A DNA stretch of 64,000 nt, taken from positions 510,129 to 574,128 of the forward strand of contig NZ_PEKX01000009.1 in assembly GCF_002796985.1 (NCBI RefSeq), in the 5' to 3' direction. Each line of letters starts with the position of its first letter. Positions within the stretch are counted from its first letter, which is position 1. The notes beneath the pieces were generated by a model. That model made no database searches, was not told where the DNA came from, and saw nothing but the letters and a program-made list of their open reading frames with translations. Position numbers and translations under genes: made by a program. Below are positions 30,740-39,555 of this stretch, in pieces. This DNA comes from Pseudomonas sp. (GTDB lineage: Bacteria > Pseudomonadota > Gammaproteobacteria > Pseudomonadales > Pseudomonadaceae).

Positions 30740-31504
30740 TTGTTCTGGCCAGGCACCTTGTTGGGTGTGGTCGCCGGCTGGGCATTGGCGAGCATTCCGG
30801 GCGCCATGCTCGGTGCGCTGCTAGGCCAGGTGCTCGACCGGCGGCTGAAGAAACGCACCTGGCGAGGCCTGCTCGATCAACTGCGCGGCGGGCCTCGGGT
30901 GAGTGATCAGGAGTTGCTGTTCCTCCTGCTCGGTCGGCTGGCCAAGAGTCACGGTCGCGTTCTCGATGCGCATATCCAGCAGGCCCGCGCCGAGATGCAG
31001 CGGCTGCAGCTGGACGACAAGGCCCGTCGCCAGGCCATCGATGCCTTCGGTCGTGGCAAGGCTGGCGGGGAATGGCTGGACAACAGTCTGCGCCAGCGCC
31101 ATGGCCGGGTGGCGACTGCCGAGGGGCTGATCCAGGCGTCCTGGCGCATGGCCTGGGCCGGCGGTACGCCGAACGCCGCACAGAAGAGCCTGCTATTGCA
31201 GTGGGGCGATTCGCTGGGGCTTTCTCGTTCCAGAGTGCTGGCGCTGTCGGCGGGTGCCGAGCCACCCAAGCCACCGGCCACGCCGCGCGAGTCCTATACC
31301 GGCGCGCTACGCCTGTTGGGTGTGACAGCGGAGAGCGAGCCGGAGGAGATCAAACGTGCGTACCGCAAACTGATCAGCCAGAACCACCCGGATAAGCTCG
31401 AAGGCATGGGCGCGAGCCCCGAGCGGATTGCCGCGGCCACCGCCAGGACCCGCGAGATCCAGGCGGCCTACCTGCTGGTACGCCAGCGTCGCGGTTTTCG
31501 CTGA
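30740..31504 (+). CDS. DjlA-like membrane co-chaperone (TerB-like plus J domain)
   Basis: 254 residues if it starts at the TTG at 30740, seven bases after GGAGG and one base past the murU stop; no ATG fits. The N-terminal segment FWPGTLLGVVAGWALASIPGAMLGALLGQVLDRRL is a Gly-rich membrane helix like that of DjlA. A TerB-like helical domain occupies about 50-165. The C-terminal J domain (about 185-250) keeps the HPD motif at residues 216-218, so it should stimulate a DnaK ATPase at the membrane. In E. coli, DjlA affects capsule control. Placement in the amgK-murU operon points to envelope stress, which is inference. Confidence 0.85.
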   Translation: MFWPGTLLGVVAGWALASIPGAMLGALLGQVLDRRLKKRTWRGLLDQLRGGPRVSDQELLFLLLGRLAKSHGRVLDAHIQQARAEMQRLQLDDKARRQAIDAFGRGKAGGEWLDNSLRQRHGRVATAEGLIQASWRMAWAGGTPNAAQKSLLLQWGDSLGLSRSRVLALSAGAEPPKPPATPRESYTGALRLLGVTAESEPEEIKRAYRKLISQNHPDKLEGMGASPERIAAATARTREIQAAYLLVRQRRGFR

Positions 31505-31516
31505 GGCGGGCAGCTG

Positions 31517-32569
31517 TCAGGGCTGCTCGATCGGCTCCAGGTGCATCGACAGCCAGCCGCGAATGCGGCGGTAGAGCTGATCCTGCTCGGTGCCCAGGTC
31601 GGCGGGCAGGGCGTTCATGCCGATCTGCACGTAGTTCGGTGCCTTCTGCCGCTTGCTGGCTTGCAGGCGCAGCTTCGCTGCGGCCACGTCAGGCGTCTTG
31701 TCCTTGTAATAGAAGTCGCCGGTGGCGAGGTTCAGCAGCGGCACGGTTTCGTCCAGCGACGGCTTGAAATCGCGCGGCATCTTCGGCGCCACCAGCAGCA
31801 GGTTCTTGATCTCGGCGGGTGCGCGCTCGCCCAGATAACGGGTTGCCCAGTAGGCGCCGGTGCCGTGGCCAAGCAGGACGATGGTTTTGGGATTGTGTTG
31901 CTGGGCCAGTTCCACGGCCGCCTGGATGCGCGCCAGCACGCGTTCGGCGTGGGCCTTGCGTCGCTCCACTGGGTCGGAGGGCGGCGGTGGGGCCTCGGGG
32001 CTGGCCTGGGCTGGCTCGGCGCTACCGGTTTCAGCGGTGCTTTCCGGCGTCGGAGTGGCGCTGCCATCGCTGCCTGTCACTTCGGGTTTGCTGGCGCTGT
32101 CGGCGGCGCTGGCATCCGTATCGGCGCTGGCCTTGTCTGCTGACTCCTTCGGTCGCGGGATAGGTGCGGTGCTCTGCGGGTCGGGCAGGGTGACGGCCAG
32201 AGTCTGCCAACCGGCGTCGGGCAACTTGCGGCGTAGCGGGCCGATCGCCACCGGCCAGTCGGCGCTTTCGCCATCACCGGGGATCAGGATCACCGCGCCC
32301 TCGGCAGCGGCGGTATTGGCCGGCAGCCAGAGGGCGAGGAAGGTTTCGTCGCCAGCCTTGAGCTCCTGGCGCTCGCTCTCCGGCAACTGGCGCGCCAGGC
32401 CGCTAGCTTCGTCCTGGCTGCGCTCGCTCACCGCCGGGCGCACCATGGGTGCGGCGGCCGGTTTTTCGTCGGCGGCGGGCTTGGCGTCTTCGGCCCAACT
32501 GCTACCCAGCGGCGACAGGCCGAGGCACAGGCAGAGGGTGAGAAGCGTCGGGCGAGGCGTGTGCGGCAT
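31517..32569 (-). CDS. DUF3530 alpha/beta-hydrolase-like secreted protein
   Basis: 350 residues. The signal peptide ends at SSWA. The fold looks like an alpha/beta hydrolase: GAVILIPGDGESADWPVAIGPLR, then the nucleophile-elbow position IVLLGHGTGAYWATRYLGE. The usual Ser of G-x-S-x-G is Thr here, so it may not be an active esterase. A low-complexity insert rich in Ala, Ser, Pro, Asp and Glu (about 145-205) interrupts the domain. The DUF3530 family has no firm function. It is convergent with the djlA-like gene and divergent from agtS, with 154 bases between. Confidence 0.8.
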   Translation of the reverse strand: MPHTPRPTLLTLCLCLGLSPLGSSWAEDAKPAADEKPAAAPMVRPAVSERSQDEASGLARQLPESERQELKAGDETFLALWLPANTAAAEGAVILIPGDGESADWPVAIGPLRRKLPDAGWQTLAVTLPDPQSTAPIPRPKESADKASADTDASAADSASKPEVTGSDGSATPTPESTAETGSAEPAQASPEAPPPPSDPVERRKAHAERVLARIQAAVELAQQHNPKTIVLLGHGTGAYWATRYLGERAPAEIKNLLLVAPKMPRDFKPSLDETVPLLNLATGDFYYKDKTPDVAAAKLRLQASKRQKAPNYVQIGMNALPADLGTEQDQLYRRIRGWLSMHLEPIEQP

Positions 32570-32723
32570 CAGTGATATCCCTGTCCTGGCGGGGCGCGAG
32601 TGCGGCCAGCCTAGCGGCTTGTATTAGCTTTGTCAGGCGCGCGGCCTGCCGGGTTCAACCGGGGTTGCTGTAAGGTATGCCGGCCATTTGCTTTGACCCG
32701 AGTGAAACCATGGTGCTGTCGGC

Positions 32724-35135
32724 ATGAGTCGTCTGTTCTGGAAAGCCTGCCTGGCCTGGCTCTGCTGTTTGCCGTTGCTGGCCCTGGCCGAAACCGCCGC
32801 GCCGCCCCTGAAGCTGGACGAGACGCAGCTCGCCTGGCTTGCCGAACACACGCAACTGCGCGTGGGCGCCGTGCTCGAAGCTCCCTATGTGCAGCAGGAC
32901 CGCCGCCTGCAGCAGCTCTCCGGGGCCAATGTCGAATTGCTGGAATGGCTGGCCAAGGCCCTGAACGTCAGCCTGGAATGGCGCACATATCCGGACCAGG
33001 CAGCGCTGGAAAAGGCCGCGCGCGCCGGCGAAATCGACCTCGCGCCGGGCATCAGTCAGACCCCTTCGACCCTGCGCGACTGGCTGTTTTCCGACCCCTA
33101 TCTGCGCGTGCCGCGCCTGGTCGTGGGCGACCGTCGCGGCGGCACGTCGGTGGAACTGGATAACCTCGGCGAAGGCGAATCGGTCTCCGTGCGTGGCCCC
33201 GGCCCGGTGGTGGACTACCTGCGCGGCACCTACTCGGCGCTGACGCTTCAGGTCGTCGACAGTGATCGCGAAGTGCTGCGCAAGGTGCTCGGCCGCGAAG
33301 CCAACTACGCGGTGATCGACGAGGCGCAACTGGCGCGCCTGACCCGCGAAACCGAGTTCACCGGCCTCTCGGTGGTGGCGGATATCGGCTACCCGCAACT
33401 GTTGCGCGTGGCGACGCGGCGTGGCTTGCCGGAGCTGGCCGGGATCATCGACGCCGCCCTGCGCGCGGTACCCGCCAAAGACCTCGACCAACTCCACGAG
33501 CGCTGGCTGCAACCGACTTATCCGCGCCTGGGCTCCTCGCCAGGCTTCTGGCAGAACCTCTGCATCCTGCTCGGCTTGCTGCTGCTGTTCGCGGTCGCCG
33601 CGTTGTTGCTGCTGCGCCGCCAGCATCGAGCGCTGGAGTCGCGCCTGCTTGCCGCGCGCCGGGACATTGAGCTGCGCCAGGCTGCCGAGCAGGCGCTACG
33701 GCTGACCCAGTTCGCCATCGACAGCAGCACCGTGGGCATTCTCTGGGTCAACTGGGACAGCCACATCCGCTACGCCAACCGGGCCGCCGAGGAGATGCTT
33801 GGCTACCGGCCCGGCGCCGTGGTGGACCGCCCGCTGTCGGACCTCGAGCCGACGCTGAACATGGATCGCTGGCTCAATCTCTGGCGCCGCGCGCGCAACG
33901 CCGATGAGGCGCCGCTGAGTTTCGAGACCCGCTGCCTGCGCGCCGATGGCCAGTGGTTGCCGGCGGACGTATCCCTGAGCTTCCTGCGCTTCGGCGATTC
34001 GGAATACCTGCTGGTGTTCCTCAACGACGTCACCGAGCGCCGCCGCGCGCGCGCAGCGCTGGAGGAAAGCGAGGCGCGCCTGCAAGGCATCGCCGCCAAC
34101 GTGCCGGGCCTGGTGTTCCGCCTGGAACCCAGCGCGCCGGACGACGACTCCGATTTCGCCTACATCAGCTTTATCACCGGCGGCAGCGAAACCGCGCTGG
34201 GCTACTCGCCCGGTTACCTGCGCGAGAGTGGCCTGGGCATCATGGGCCTGGTGCATCCGTCCGAGCGCGAGAGCTATCTGGCCAGCCAGCTGGATGCGGT
34301 GGAAGGCCATCGCAACTGGCTGTGGCAGGGCCGCATCCTCACCCGCAGCCACGAGCCGCGCTGGGTCGACATCAAGGCTACGGTGCGCACCCTGGACGAT
34401 GGTCGCCCGGCCTGGGACGGCGTGGTCTGGGATATTACCGAGCACAAGCAGATCGAGCGGGAACTGCAGGATTCCCGCGCGCAATTACGCGAGCTGTCGG
34501 CGCACCTGGAAAGCGTGCGGGAGGAGGAGAAGGCGCGTATCGCCCGCGAAGTGCACGATGAACTGGGCCAGGTGCTCACCGTGCTCAAGCTGGAAACCTC
34601 CATGTGCGAGCTGGCCTATGGCGAAACGGACGCTGGACTGCGCGAGCGCCTGGACAGCATGAAGCGCCTGATCGCCCAGCTGTTCCAGCTGGTGCGTGAT
34701 GTGGCCACCGCCTTGCGCCCGCCAATCCTCGATGCCGGTATCGGTTCGGCGGTGGAATGGCAGGCGCGCCGCTTCGAGTCGCGCACGCAGATTCCCTGCC
34801 TGGTGCAGGTGCCGGAGAACCCGCCGGAGCTGTCGGACGCCAAGGCCATCGGGCTGTTCCGCATCCTCCAGGAGGCGCTGACCAATGTCATGCGCCATGC
34901 CCAGGCGCATACTGTGGAGCTGCAGTTGAGCGTCGAGGGGCGCGAGCTGTGCCTGCGCATCGCCGACGACGGCGTGGGTTTCGATCCGCAGGCCACGCGC
35001 CAGGGTGTGTCCTTCGGGCTGGTGGGCATGCGCGAGCGGGTGCTGATGTTCGGCGGCACTCTGCAGATCGACAGCCAGCCTGGGGAAGGCACCACGCTGT
35101 GGATCCGGGTGCCCCTGCGCCCCCAAGGCGCGTAA
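32724..35135 (+). CDS. agtS: AgtS hybrid-input sensor histidine kinase
   Basis: 803 residues. A signal peptide is followed by a periplasmic SBP_bac_3 binding domain (about 30-265), one membrane helix (275-297), two PAS domains (about 330-440 and 455-575), and the transmitter: a HisKA_3 dimerisation domain with the phospho-acceptor His near 611 in AREVHDELGQVL, then an HATPase with NVMRHAQAH and ADDGVGFD. The kinase therefore carries its own solute-binding domain and can sense the ligand directly. In P. aeruginosa AgtSR controls uptake of GABA and 5-aminovalerate. agtR follows 51 bases later and the transporter lies downstream. Confidence 0.92.
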   Translation: MSRLFWKACLAWLCCLPLLALAETAAPPLKLDETQLAWLAEHTQLRVGAVLEAPYVQQDRRLQQLSGANVELLEWLAKALNVSLEWRTYPDQAALEKAARAGEIDLAPGISQTPSTLRDWLFSDPYLRVPRLVVGDRRGGTSVELDNLGEGESVSVRGPGPVVDYLRGTYSALTLQVVDSDREVLRKVLGREANYAVIDEAQLARLTRETEFTGLSVVADIGYPQLLRVATRRGLPELAGIIDAALRAVPAKDLDQLHERWLQPTYPRLGSSPGFWQNLCILLGLLLLFAVAALLLLRRQHRALESRLLAARRDIELRQAAEQALRLTQFAIDSSTVGILWVNWDSHIRYANRAAEEMLGYRPGAVVDRPLSDLEPTLNMDRWLNLWRRARNADEAPLSFETRCLRADGQWLPADVSLSFLRFGDSEYLLVFLNDVTERRRARAALEESEARLQGIAANVPGLVFRLEPSAPDDDSDFAYISFITGGSETALGYSPGYLRESGLGIMGLVHPSERESYLASQLDAVEGHRNWLWQGRILTRSHEPRWVDIKATVRTLDDGRPAWDGVVWDITEHKQIERELQDSRAQLRELSAHLESVREEEKARIAREVHDELGQVLTVLKLETSMCELAYGETDAGLRERLDSMKRLIAQLFQLVRDVATALRPPILDAGIGSAVEWQARRFESRTQIPCLVQVPENPPELSDAKAIGLFRILQEALTNVMRHAQAHTVELQLSVEGRELCLRIADDGVGFDPQATRQGVSFGLVGMRERVLMFGGTLQIDSQPGEGTTLWIRVPLRPQGA

Positions 35136-35186
35136 CCAAGCGACAACCATAACGACAATGACAAGTGTGAAGCGGGAGGAATGGCG

Positions 35187-35816
35187 GTGATTCGAGTGCT
35201 GGTGGCGGAAGACCATACGATCGTGCGCGAGGGCATCAAGCAACTGATCGGCATGGCCAAGGACCTGCAAGTGGTGGGCGAGGCTACCAACGGCGAGCAG
35301 TTGCTCGAAACCCTGCGCCAGACACCCTGTGAAGTGGTTCTGCTGGATATCTCCATGCCCGGCGTCAACGGCCTGGAATCCATTCCGCGAATCCGCGCGC
35401 TGAACAATCCGCCGGCGATCCTGATGCTGTCGATGCACGACGAGGTGCAGATGGTCGCCCGCGCCCTGAAGGTCGGCGCCGCCGGCTACGCCACCAAGGA
35501 CAGCGACCCGGCCTTGCTGCTCACGGCGATCCGCAAGGTCGCCAGCGGCGGTCGCTACATCGACCCCGATCTCGCCGACCGCATGGTCTTCGAGGTTGGC
35601 CTGACCGATTCGCGGCCGCCCCATGCGCTGCTCTCCGAGCGTGAGTTCTCGGTGTTCGAGCGCCTGGTGCAAGGTGAAGGCGTCAACGAGATCGCCCAGC
35701 AACTGGCGGTCAGCAGCAAGACCATCAGTACTCACAAGGCGCGGCTGATGCAGAAACTCAATGCCAACTCGGTGGCCGATCTGGTGCGTTACGCCATGGA
35801 ACACAAGCTCATCTGA
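35187..35816 (+). CDS. agtR: AgtR LuxR/NarL-family response regulator
   Basis: 209 residues from the GTG at 35187, six to seven bases after GGGAGGA. An ATG at 35181 lies almost on the ribosome site and is less likely. The receiver domain has IRVLVAEDHTIVREGI, the phospho-acceptor Asp54 in VVLLDISMPG, and the Lys of GYATKDSDP. The C-terminal LuxR HTH contains SEREFSVFERLVQGEGVNEIAQQL and SSKTISTHKARLMQKL. It is the partner of AgtS and should activate the substrate-binding protein gene and/or agtABCD. Confidence 0.93.
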   Translation: MIRVLVAEDHTIVREGIKQLIGMAKDLQVVGEATNGEQLLETLRQTPCEVVLLDISMPGVNGLESIPRIRALNNPPAILMLSMHDEVQMVARALKVGAAGYATKDSDPALLLTAIRKVASGGRYIDPDLADRMVFEVGLTDSRPPHALLSEREFSVFERLVQGEGVNEIAQQLAVSSKTISTHKARLMQKLNANSVADLVRYAMEHKLI

Positions 35817-35980
35817 CGCTCCCTCGCTGCCGGTTTGACCTGCGGCAGAAGGCCCGCTGAATTTTCCCTCCACTCTGTGCGACGTGTCCGATTTCTGTAA
35901 CAAACCGTCTATCTAGCGGACGTGAGGCAGGGAATGATTGCCCGCTTCATGCAGTACGTCGTGATAACAAGGAGAAGAAG

Positions 35981-37018
35981 ATGTTGCGAGCGGTAAGGGG
36001 AGGGCTGCTGTTCGGCCTGCTGGGGAGTGCCGCGATGCCGGCGCTGGCGGACTACGTCACGGTGATTTCCTTCGGTGGCGCCAACAAGGAAGCGCAGGAA
36101 GCGGCCTTCTACAAACCGTTCAAGGAAGTGACCGGCAACGCCGTCGTCCACGGCTCCTACAACGGCGATCTGGCCAAGCTCAAGCGCATGGTGGAAATCA
36201 GCCATGTGTCCTGGGACGTGGTGGAAGTCGAGGCCCCCGAGCTCGCGCGCGGTTGCGAGGAAGGGCTGTTCATGAAGCTCGATCCCAAGACCCTGGGCAA
36301 CACCGCCGATTTCGTGCCCGGCGCGGTGCAGCCGTGCGGCGTCGGCATCTTCGTCTGGACCACGCTGCTGGCTTACAACCAGAACAAGCTGCAGGGCACG
36401 CCGAGCAGTTGGGCGGATTTCTGGGACACCAAGAAATTCCCCGGCAAGCGCGGCCTGCGCTGGGGCGCCAAGTACAGCCTGGAATTCGCCCTGATGGCCG
36501 ACGGCGTCGCGCCCAAGGACGTCTACAAGGTACTCGCCACCAACGAAGGCGTTGATCGCGCGTTCCGCAAGCTCGATGAGCTCAAGCCGAACATCAACTG
36601 GTGGAAGTCCGGCCAGGACCCGGTGCGTGACCTCGCCGATGGCAGCGTGGTGATGAGCTCCGCCTACAACGGCCGGATCGCCGCGGCGCAGGCCGAGCAG
36701 AAGGGTTTCCGCATGGTCTGGGCCGGCGGCATCTACGACTTCGACTTCTGGGCGCTGCCTTCGGGCGTGTTCAAGAAGGAACTGGCCGAACAGTTCGTCA
36801 ACTTCGCCGGCCAGCCGCAGCAGCAGAAGGCTTTTGCCGAGAACATCTCCTACGGTCCGACCAACCGCAAGGCGGTGGAACTGCTGGCGCCGGACGTCGC
36901 CGCCAACCTGCCCACCGCGCCGCAGAACATCGCCAATGCCGTGGGCATGAACGTGGCGTTCTGGGCCGAGCACGGTGACGCGCTGGAGCAGCGCTTCCAG
37001 GCCTGGGCCAAGCGCTGA
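35981..37018 (+). CDS. Periplasmic spermidine/putrescine-type substrate-binding protein of the agt locus
   Basis: 345 residues with a signal peptide ending near AMPALA. It is a PotD-like (SBP_bac_8 class) protein: YVTVISFGGANKEAQEAAF at the mature start, VEVEAPELARGCEEGLF, and MSSAYNGRIAAAQ. It is a close paralogue of AgtB at 38377 (shared stretches such as LMADGVAPKDVYKVLAT). The ATG follows AGGAGAAGAAG. It has its own strong terminator, so it is a separate unit between agtR and agtABCD, as in the PAO1 order I recall (PA0602). It may widen the substrate range or supply the shared permease. Its ligand is unknown. Confidence 0.9.
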   Translation: MLRAVRGGLLFGLLGSAAMPALADYVTVISFGGANKEAQEAAFYKPFKEVTGNAVVHGSYNGDLAKLKRMVEISHVSWDVVEVEAPELARGCEEGLFMKLDPKTLGNTADFVPGAVQPCGVGIFVWTTLLAYNQNKLQGTPSSWADFWDTKKFPGKRGLRWGAKYSLEFALMADGVAPKDVYKVLATNEGVDRAFRKLDELKPNINWWKSGQDPVRDLADGSVVMSSAYNGRIAAAQAEQKGFRMVWAGGIYDFDFWALPSGVFKKELAEQFVNFAGQPQQQKAFAENISYGPTNRKAVELLAPDVAANLPTAPQNIANAVGMNVAFWAEHGDALEQRFQAWAKR

Positions 37019-37022
37019 TCGA

Positions 37023-37069
37023 CAGACTGCCGACCACGAGGTGGTCGGCAGTCTGTTTCGCCATTTTTT
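37023..37069 (+). terminator. Strong terminator after the solo substrate-binding protein gene
   Basis: CAGACTGCCGACCAC, loop GAG, GTGGTCGGCAGTCTG: a perfect 15-bp stem, then GTTTCGCCATTTTTT. It separates this gene from agtABCD. Confidence 0.8.
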
Positions 37070-37088
37070 GTAGGGCGAGCCCTACAAA
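37067..37088. repeat. Perfect inverted repeat TTTGTAGGGC-GA-GCCCTACAAA
   Basis: Two 10-base arms around GA, directly after the terminator. It resembles the GTAGGG ends of the repeats at 843-918 and 14041-14076, and could also be an operator upstream of agtA. Confidence 0.5.
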
Positions 37089-37198
37089 GCATCCTCTCTA
37101 AGCCTTATAGCAATCTCTCATACCGCCCGATTTGCGCGCCGGTTCTGCTTCTCTAGTCTTGAGATCAACGGCATTTACAAAAAAACAAAGGTGCGGTG

Positions 37199-38308
37199 AT
37201 GGCCGAGAATCAGGCAAGCGATGTGCTGGTGAGTTTCCGTGGCGTGCAGAAGAGCTACGACGGCGAATCCCTCATCGTGAAGGACCTCAATCTGGACATT
37301 CGCAAAGGCGAATTCCTGACACTGCTGGGGCCGTCCGGTTCCGGCAAGACCACCAGCCTGATGATGCTGGCCGGTTTCGAAACGCCCACCGCCGGTGAAA
37401 TCCAGCTGGCCGGCCGCTCCATCAACAACGTCCCCCCGCACAAGCGCGACATCGGCATGGTGTTCCAGAACTATGCCCTGTTCCCGCACATGACGGTGGC
37501 CGAGAACCTGGCCTTCCCGCTCTCCGTGCGCGGCATGAGCAAGACCGATGTGAGCGAGCGCGTAAAGCGCGCGCTGTCCATGGTCCAGCTCGACTCCTTC
37601 GCCGGTCGTTATCCCGCCCAGCTCTCCGGTGGCCAGCAGCAGCGCGTGGCCCTGGCCCGCGCGCTGGTCTTCGAGCCGCAACTGGTGCTGATGGACGAAC
37701 CCCTGGGTGCGCTCGACAAGCAACTGCGCGAGCACATGCAGATGGAGATCAAGCACATCCACCAGCGCCTGGGCGTGACCGTGGTCTACGTGACCCACGA
37801 CCAGGGCGAAGCCCTGACCATGTCCGACCGCGTGGCCGTGTTCCACCAGGGCGAGATCCAGCAGATTGCCCCGCCGGCCGAGCTCTACGAGCACCCGCGC
37901 AACTCCTTCGTCGCCAACTTCATCGGCGAGAACAACCGTATCGCCGGCCAGCTCCAGGCCCGCGATGGCGACCGCTGCACCGTGGGCCTGGCCCGTGGCG
38001 AGAAGGTCGAGGCGCTGGCAGTCAACGTCGGCAACGTCGGTGACACCGTCAGCCTGTCGATCCGCCCCGAGCGCGTGCGCCTCAATGGCCACAGTGAAAA
38101 CTGCGTGAACCGCTTCTCCGGCCGCGTCGCCGAGTTCATCTACCTGGGTGACCACGTACGCATTCGCCTGGAGGTCTGCGGCCGTACCGATTTCTTCGTC
38201 AAACAGCCGATCGCCGAGCTCGATCCTGCGCTCAGTGTTGGCGACGTGGTTCCGCTGGGCTGGGAAGTCGAGCACGTCCGCGCGCTCGACCCACTGTCCG
38301 CGGCGTAA
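37199..38308 (+). CDS. agtA: AgtA, ATPase of the GABA/5-aminovalerate ABC transporter
   Basis: 369 residues from ATG at 37199, preceded by AAAGGTG. It is a PotA-like ATPase: Walker [15 protein letters not shown] (about 43-56), Q-loop [14 protein letters not shown], signature [15 protein letters not shown] (about 142-156), Walker [13 protein letters not shown], and H-loop VTHDQGEAL. The C-terminal TOBE domain ([10 protein letters not shown]) follows. It energises AgtC and AgtD. It starts the agtABCD operon, 180 bases after the solo binding-protein gene. Confidence 0.95.
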   Translation: MAENQASDVLVSFRGVQKSYDGESLIVKDLNLDIRKGEFLTLLGPSGSGKTTSLMMLAGFETPTAGEIQLAGRSINNVPPHKRDIGMVFQNYALFPHMTVAENLAFPLSVRGMSKTDVSERVKRALSMVQLDSFAGRYPAQLSGGQQQRVALARALVFEPQLVLMDEPLGALDKQLREHMQMEIKHIHQRLGVTVVYVTHDQGEALTMSDRVAVFHQGEIQQIAPPAELYEHPRNSFVANFIGENNRIAGQLQARDGDRCTVGLARGEKVEALAVNVGNVGDTVSLSIRPERVRLNGHSENCVNRFSGRVAEFIYLGDHVRIRLEVCGRTDFFVKQPIAELDPALSVGDVVPLGWEVEHVRALDPLSAA

Positions 38309-38376
38309 CAGCGCGGCCCGGCCACTCCCGGACGCATCCAAGAAAAACAAACCTGCACACTGTGGAGACAACAATA

Positions 38377-39426
38377 ATGACGAAGTCCTTGAAAGCATCG
38401 GGGCTCAAACTCGCAGCGCTGACCCTGGGCGTGGCCTTCGCGGCCCAGTCCATGGCCGCTACCGACCTGACCGTGGTGTCCTTCGGCGGCGCCAACAAGA
38501 ATGCCCAGGTGAAGGCGTTCTACGGCCCCTACGAGAAGAGCACCGGCAACAAGATCGTCGCTGGCGAGTACAACGGCGAGATGGCCAAGGTGAAGGCCAT
38601 GGTCGACACCAACAGCGTCTCCTGGGACCTGGTGGAAGTCGAGTCGCCGGAACTGGCCCGTGGTTGCGACGAAGGCCTGTTCGAGGAAATCGACCCGGCC
38701 ATCCTCGGCAAGGCCGAAGACTACGTACCGGGCGCCGTGAGCAACTGCGGTGTCGGCTTCTTCGTCTGGTCCACCGTGCTGGCCTACAACGCCGACAAGC
38801 TGAAGACCGCACCGACCAGCTGGGCCGATTTCTGGGACACCAAGCAGTTCCCGGGCAAGCGCGGCCTGCGCAAAGGCGCCAAGTACACCCTGGAATTCGC
38901 CCTGATGGCCGACGGCGTTGCGCCCAAGGATGTCTACAAGGTGCTGGCGACCAAAGAGGGCCAGGACCGCGCCTTCAAGAAACTCGACCAGATCAAGCCG
39001 AGCATTCAGTGGTGGGAAGCTGGCGCGCAGCCGCCGCAGTACCTCGCCTCCGGTGACGTGGTCATGAGCTCCGCCTACAACGGCCGCATCGCCGCCGTGC
39101 AGAAAGAGAGCAACCTGAAGATCGTCTGGAACGGTGGCATCTACGACTTCGACGCCTGGGCCATCCCCAAGGGCGCCAAGAAGAAGGACGAGAGCCTGAA
39201 GTTCATCGCCTTCTCGGTTCAGCCCGAGCAGCAGAAGACCTACTCCGAAAACATCGCCTACGGCCCGGTCAACAAGAACGCCGTACCGCTGCTGAGCAAG
39301 GAGTTGCTGAAGGACATGCCGACCACCCCGGAAAACATGCAGGGCCAGGTCGGTATGGACGTGACCTTCTGGGCTGACTACGGCGAGCAGCTGGAGCAGC
39401 GCTTCAACGCCTGGGCTGCCAAGTAA
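38377..39426 (+). CDS. agtB: AgtB, periplasmic binding protein of the GABA/5-aminovalerate transporter
   Basis: 349 residues; ATG at 38377 after TGGAGAC. The signal peptide ends at AQSMAA. It is PotD-like with LTVVSFGGANKNAQVKAF, LARGCDEGLFEEIDP and SSAYNGRIAAVQKES, and is clearly paralogous to the product of 35981-37018. It captures the substrate in the periplasm. A very strong hairpin lies 48 bases past the stop, probably to give more binding protein than permease. Confidence 0.94.
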   Translation: MTKSLKASGLKLAALTLGVAFAAQSMAATDLTVVSFGGANKNAQVKAFYGPYEKSTGNKIVAGEYNGEMAKVKAMVDTNSVSWDLVEVESPELARGCDEGLFEEIDPAILGKAEDYVPGAVSNCGVGFFVWSTVLAYNADKLKTAPTSWADFWDTKQFPGKRGLRKGAKYTLEFALMADGVAPKDVYKVLATKEGQDRAFKKLDQIKPSIQWWEAGAQPPQYLASGDVVMSSAYNGRIAAVQKESNLKIVWNGGIYDFDAWAIPKGAKKKDESLKFIAFSVQPEQQKTYSENIAYGPVNKNAVPLLSKELLKDMPTTPENMQGQVGMDVTFWADYGEQLEQRFNAWAAK

Positions 39427-39473
39427 GCAGCTATAGCGCCTGACCGATGCGGCCGCCCGAGCCGCACCGGACC

Positions 39474-39501
39474 GGAGCCGCCGCCCCCTCGCGGCGGCTC
39501 C
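39474..39501 (+). promoter_or_regulatory. Intercistronic hairpin between agtB and agtC
   Basis: GGAGCCGCCGC, six-base loop, GCGGCGGCTCC: a perfect 11-bp GC stem with no T run. In ABC-transporter operons such hairpins after the binding-protein gene block 3' exonucleases and favour its expression (inference here). Confidence 0.6.
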
Positions 39502-39555
39502 TCCTGACACCACACCTTGGCCGCTCCCGGGCGGCCCGTTTTACCGGAGTTCGCT

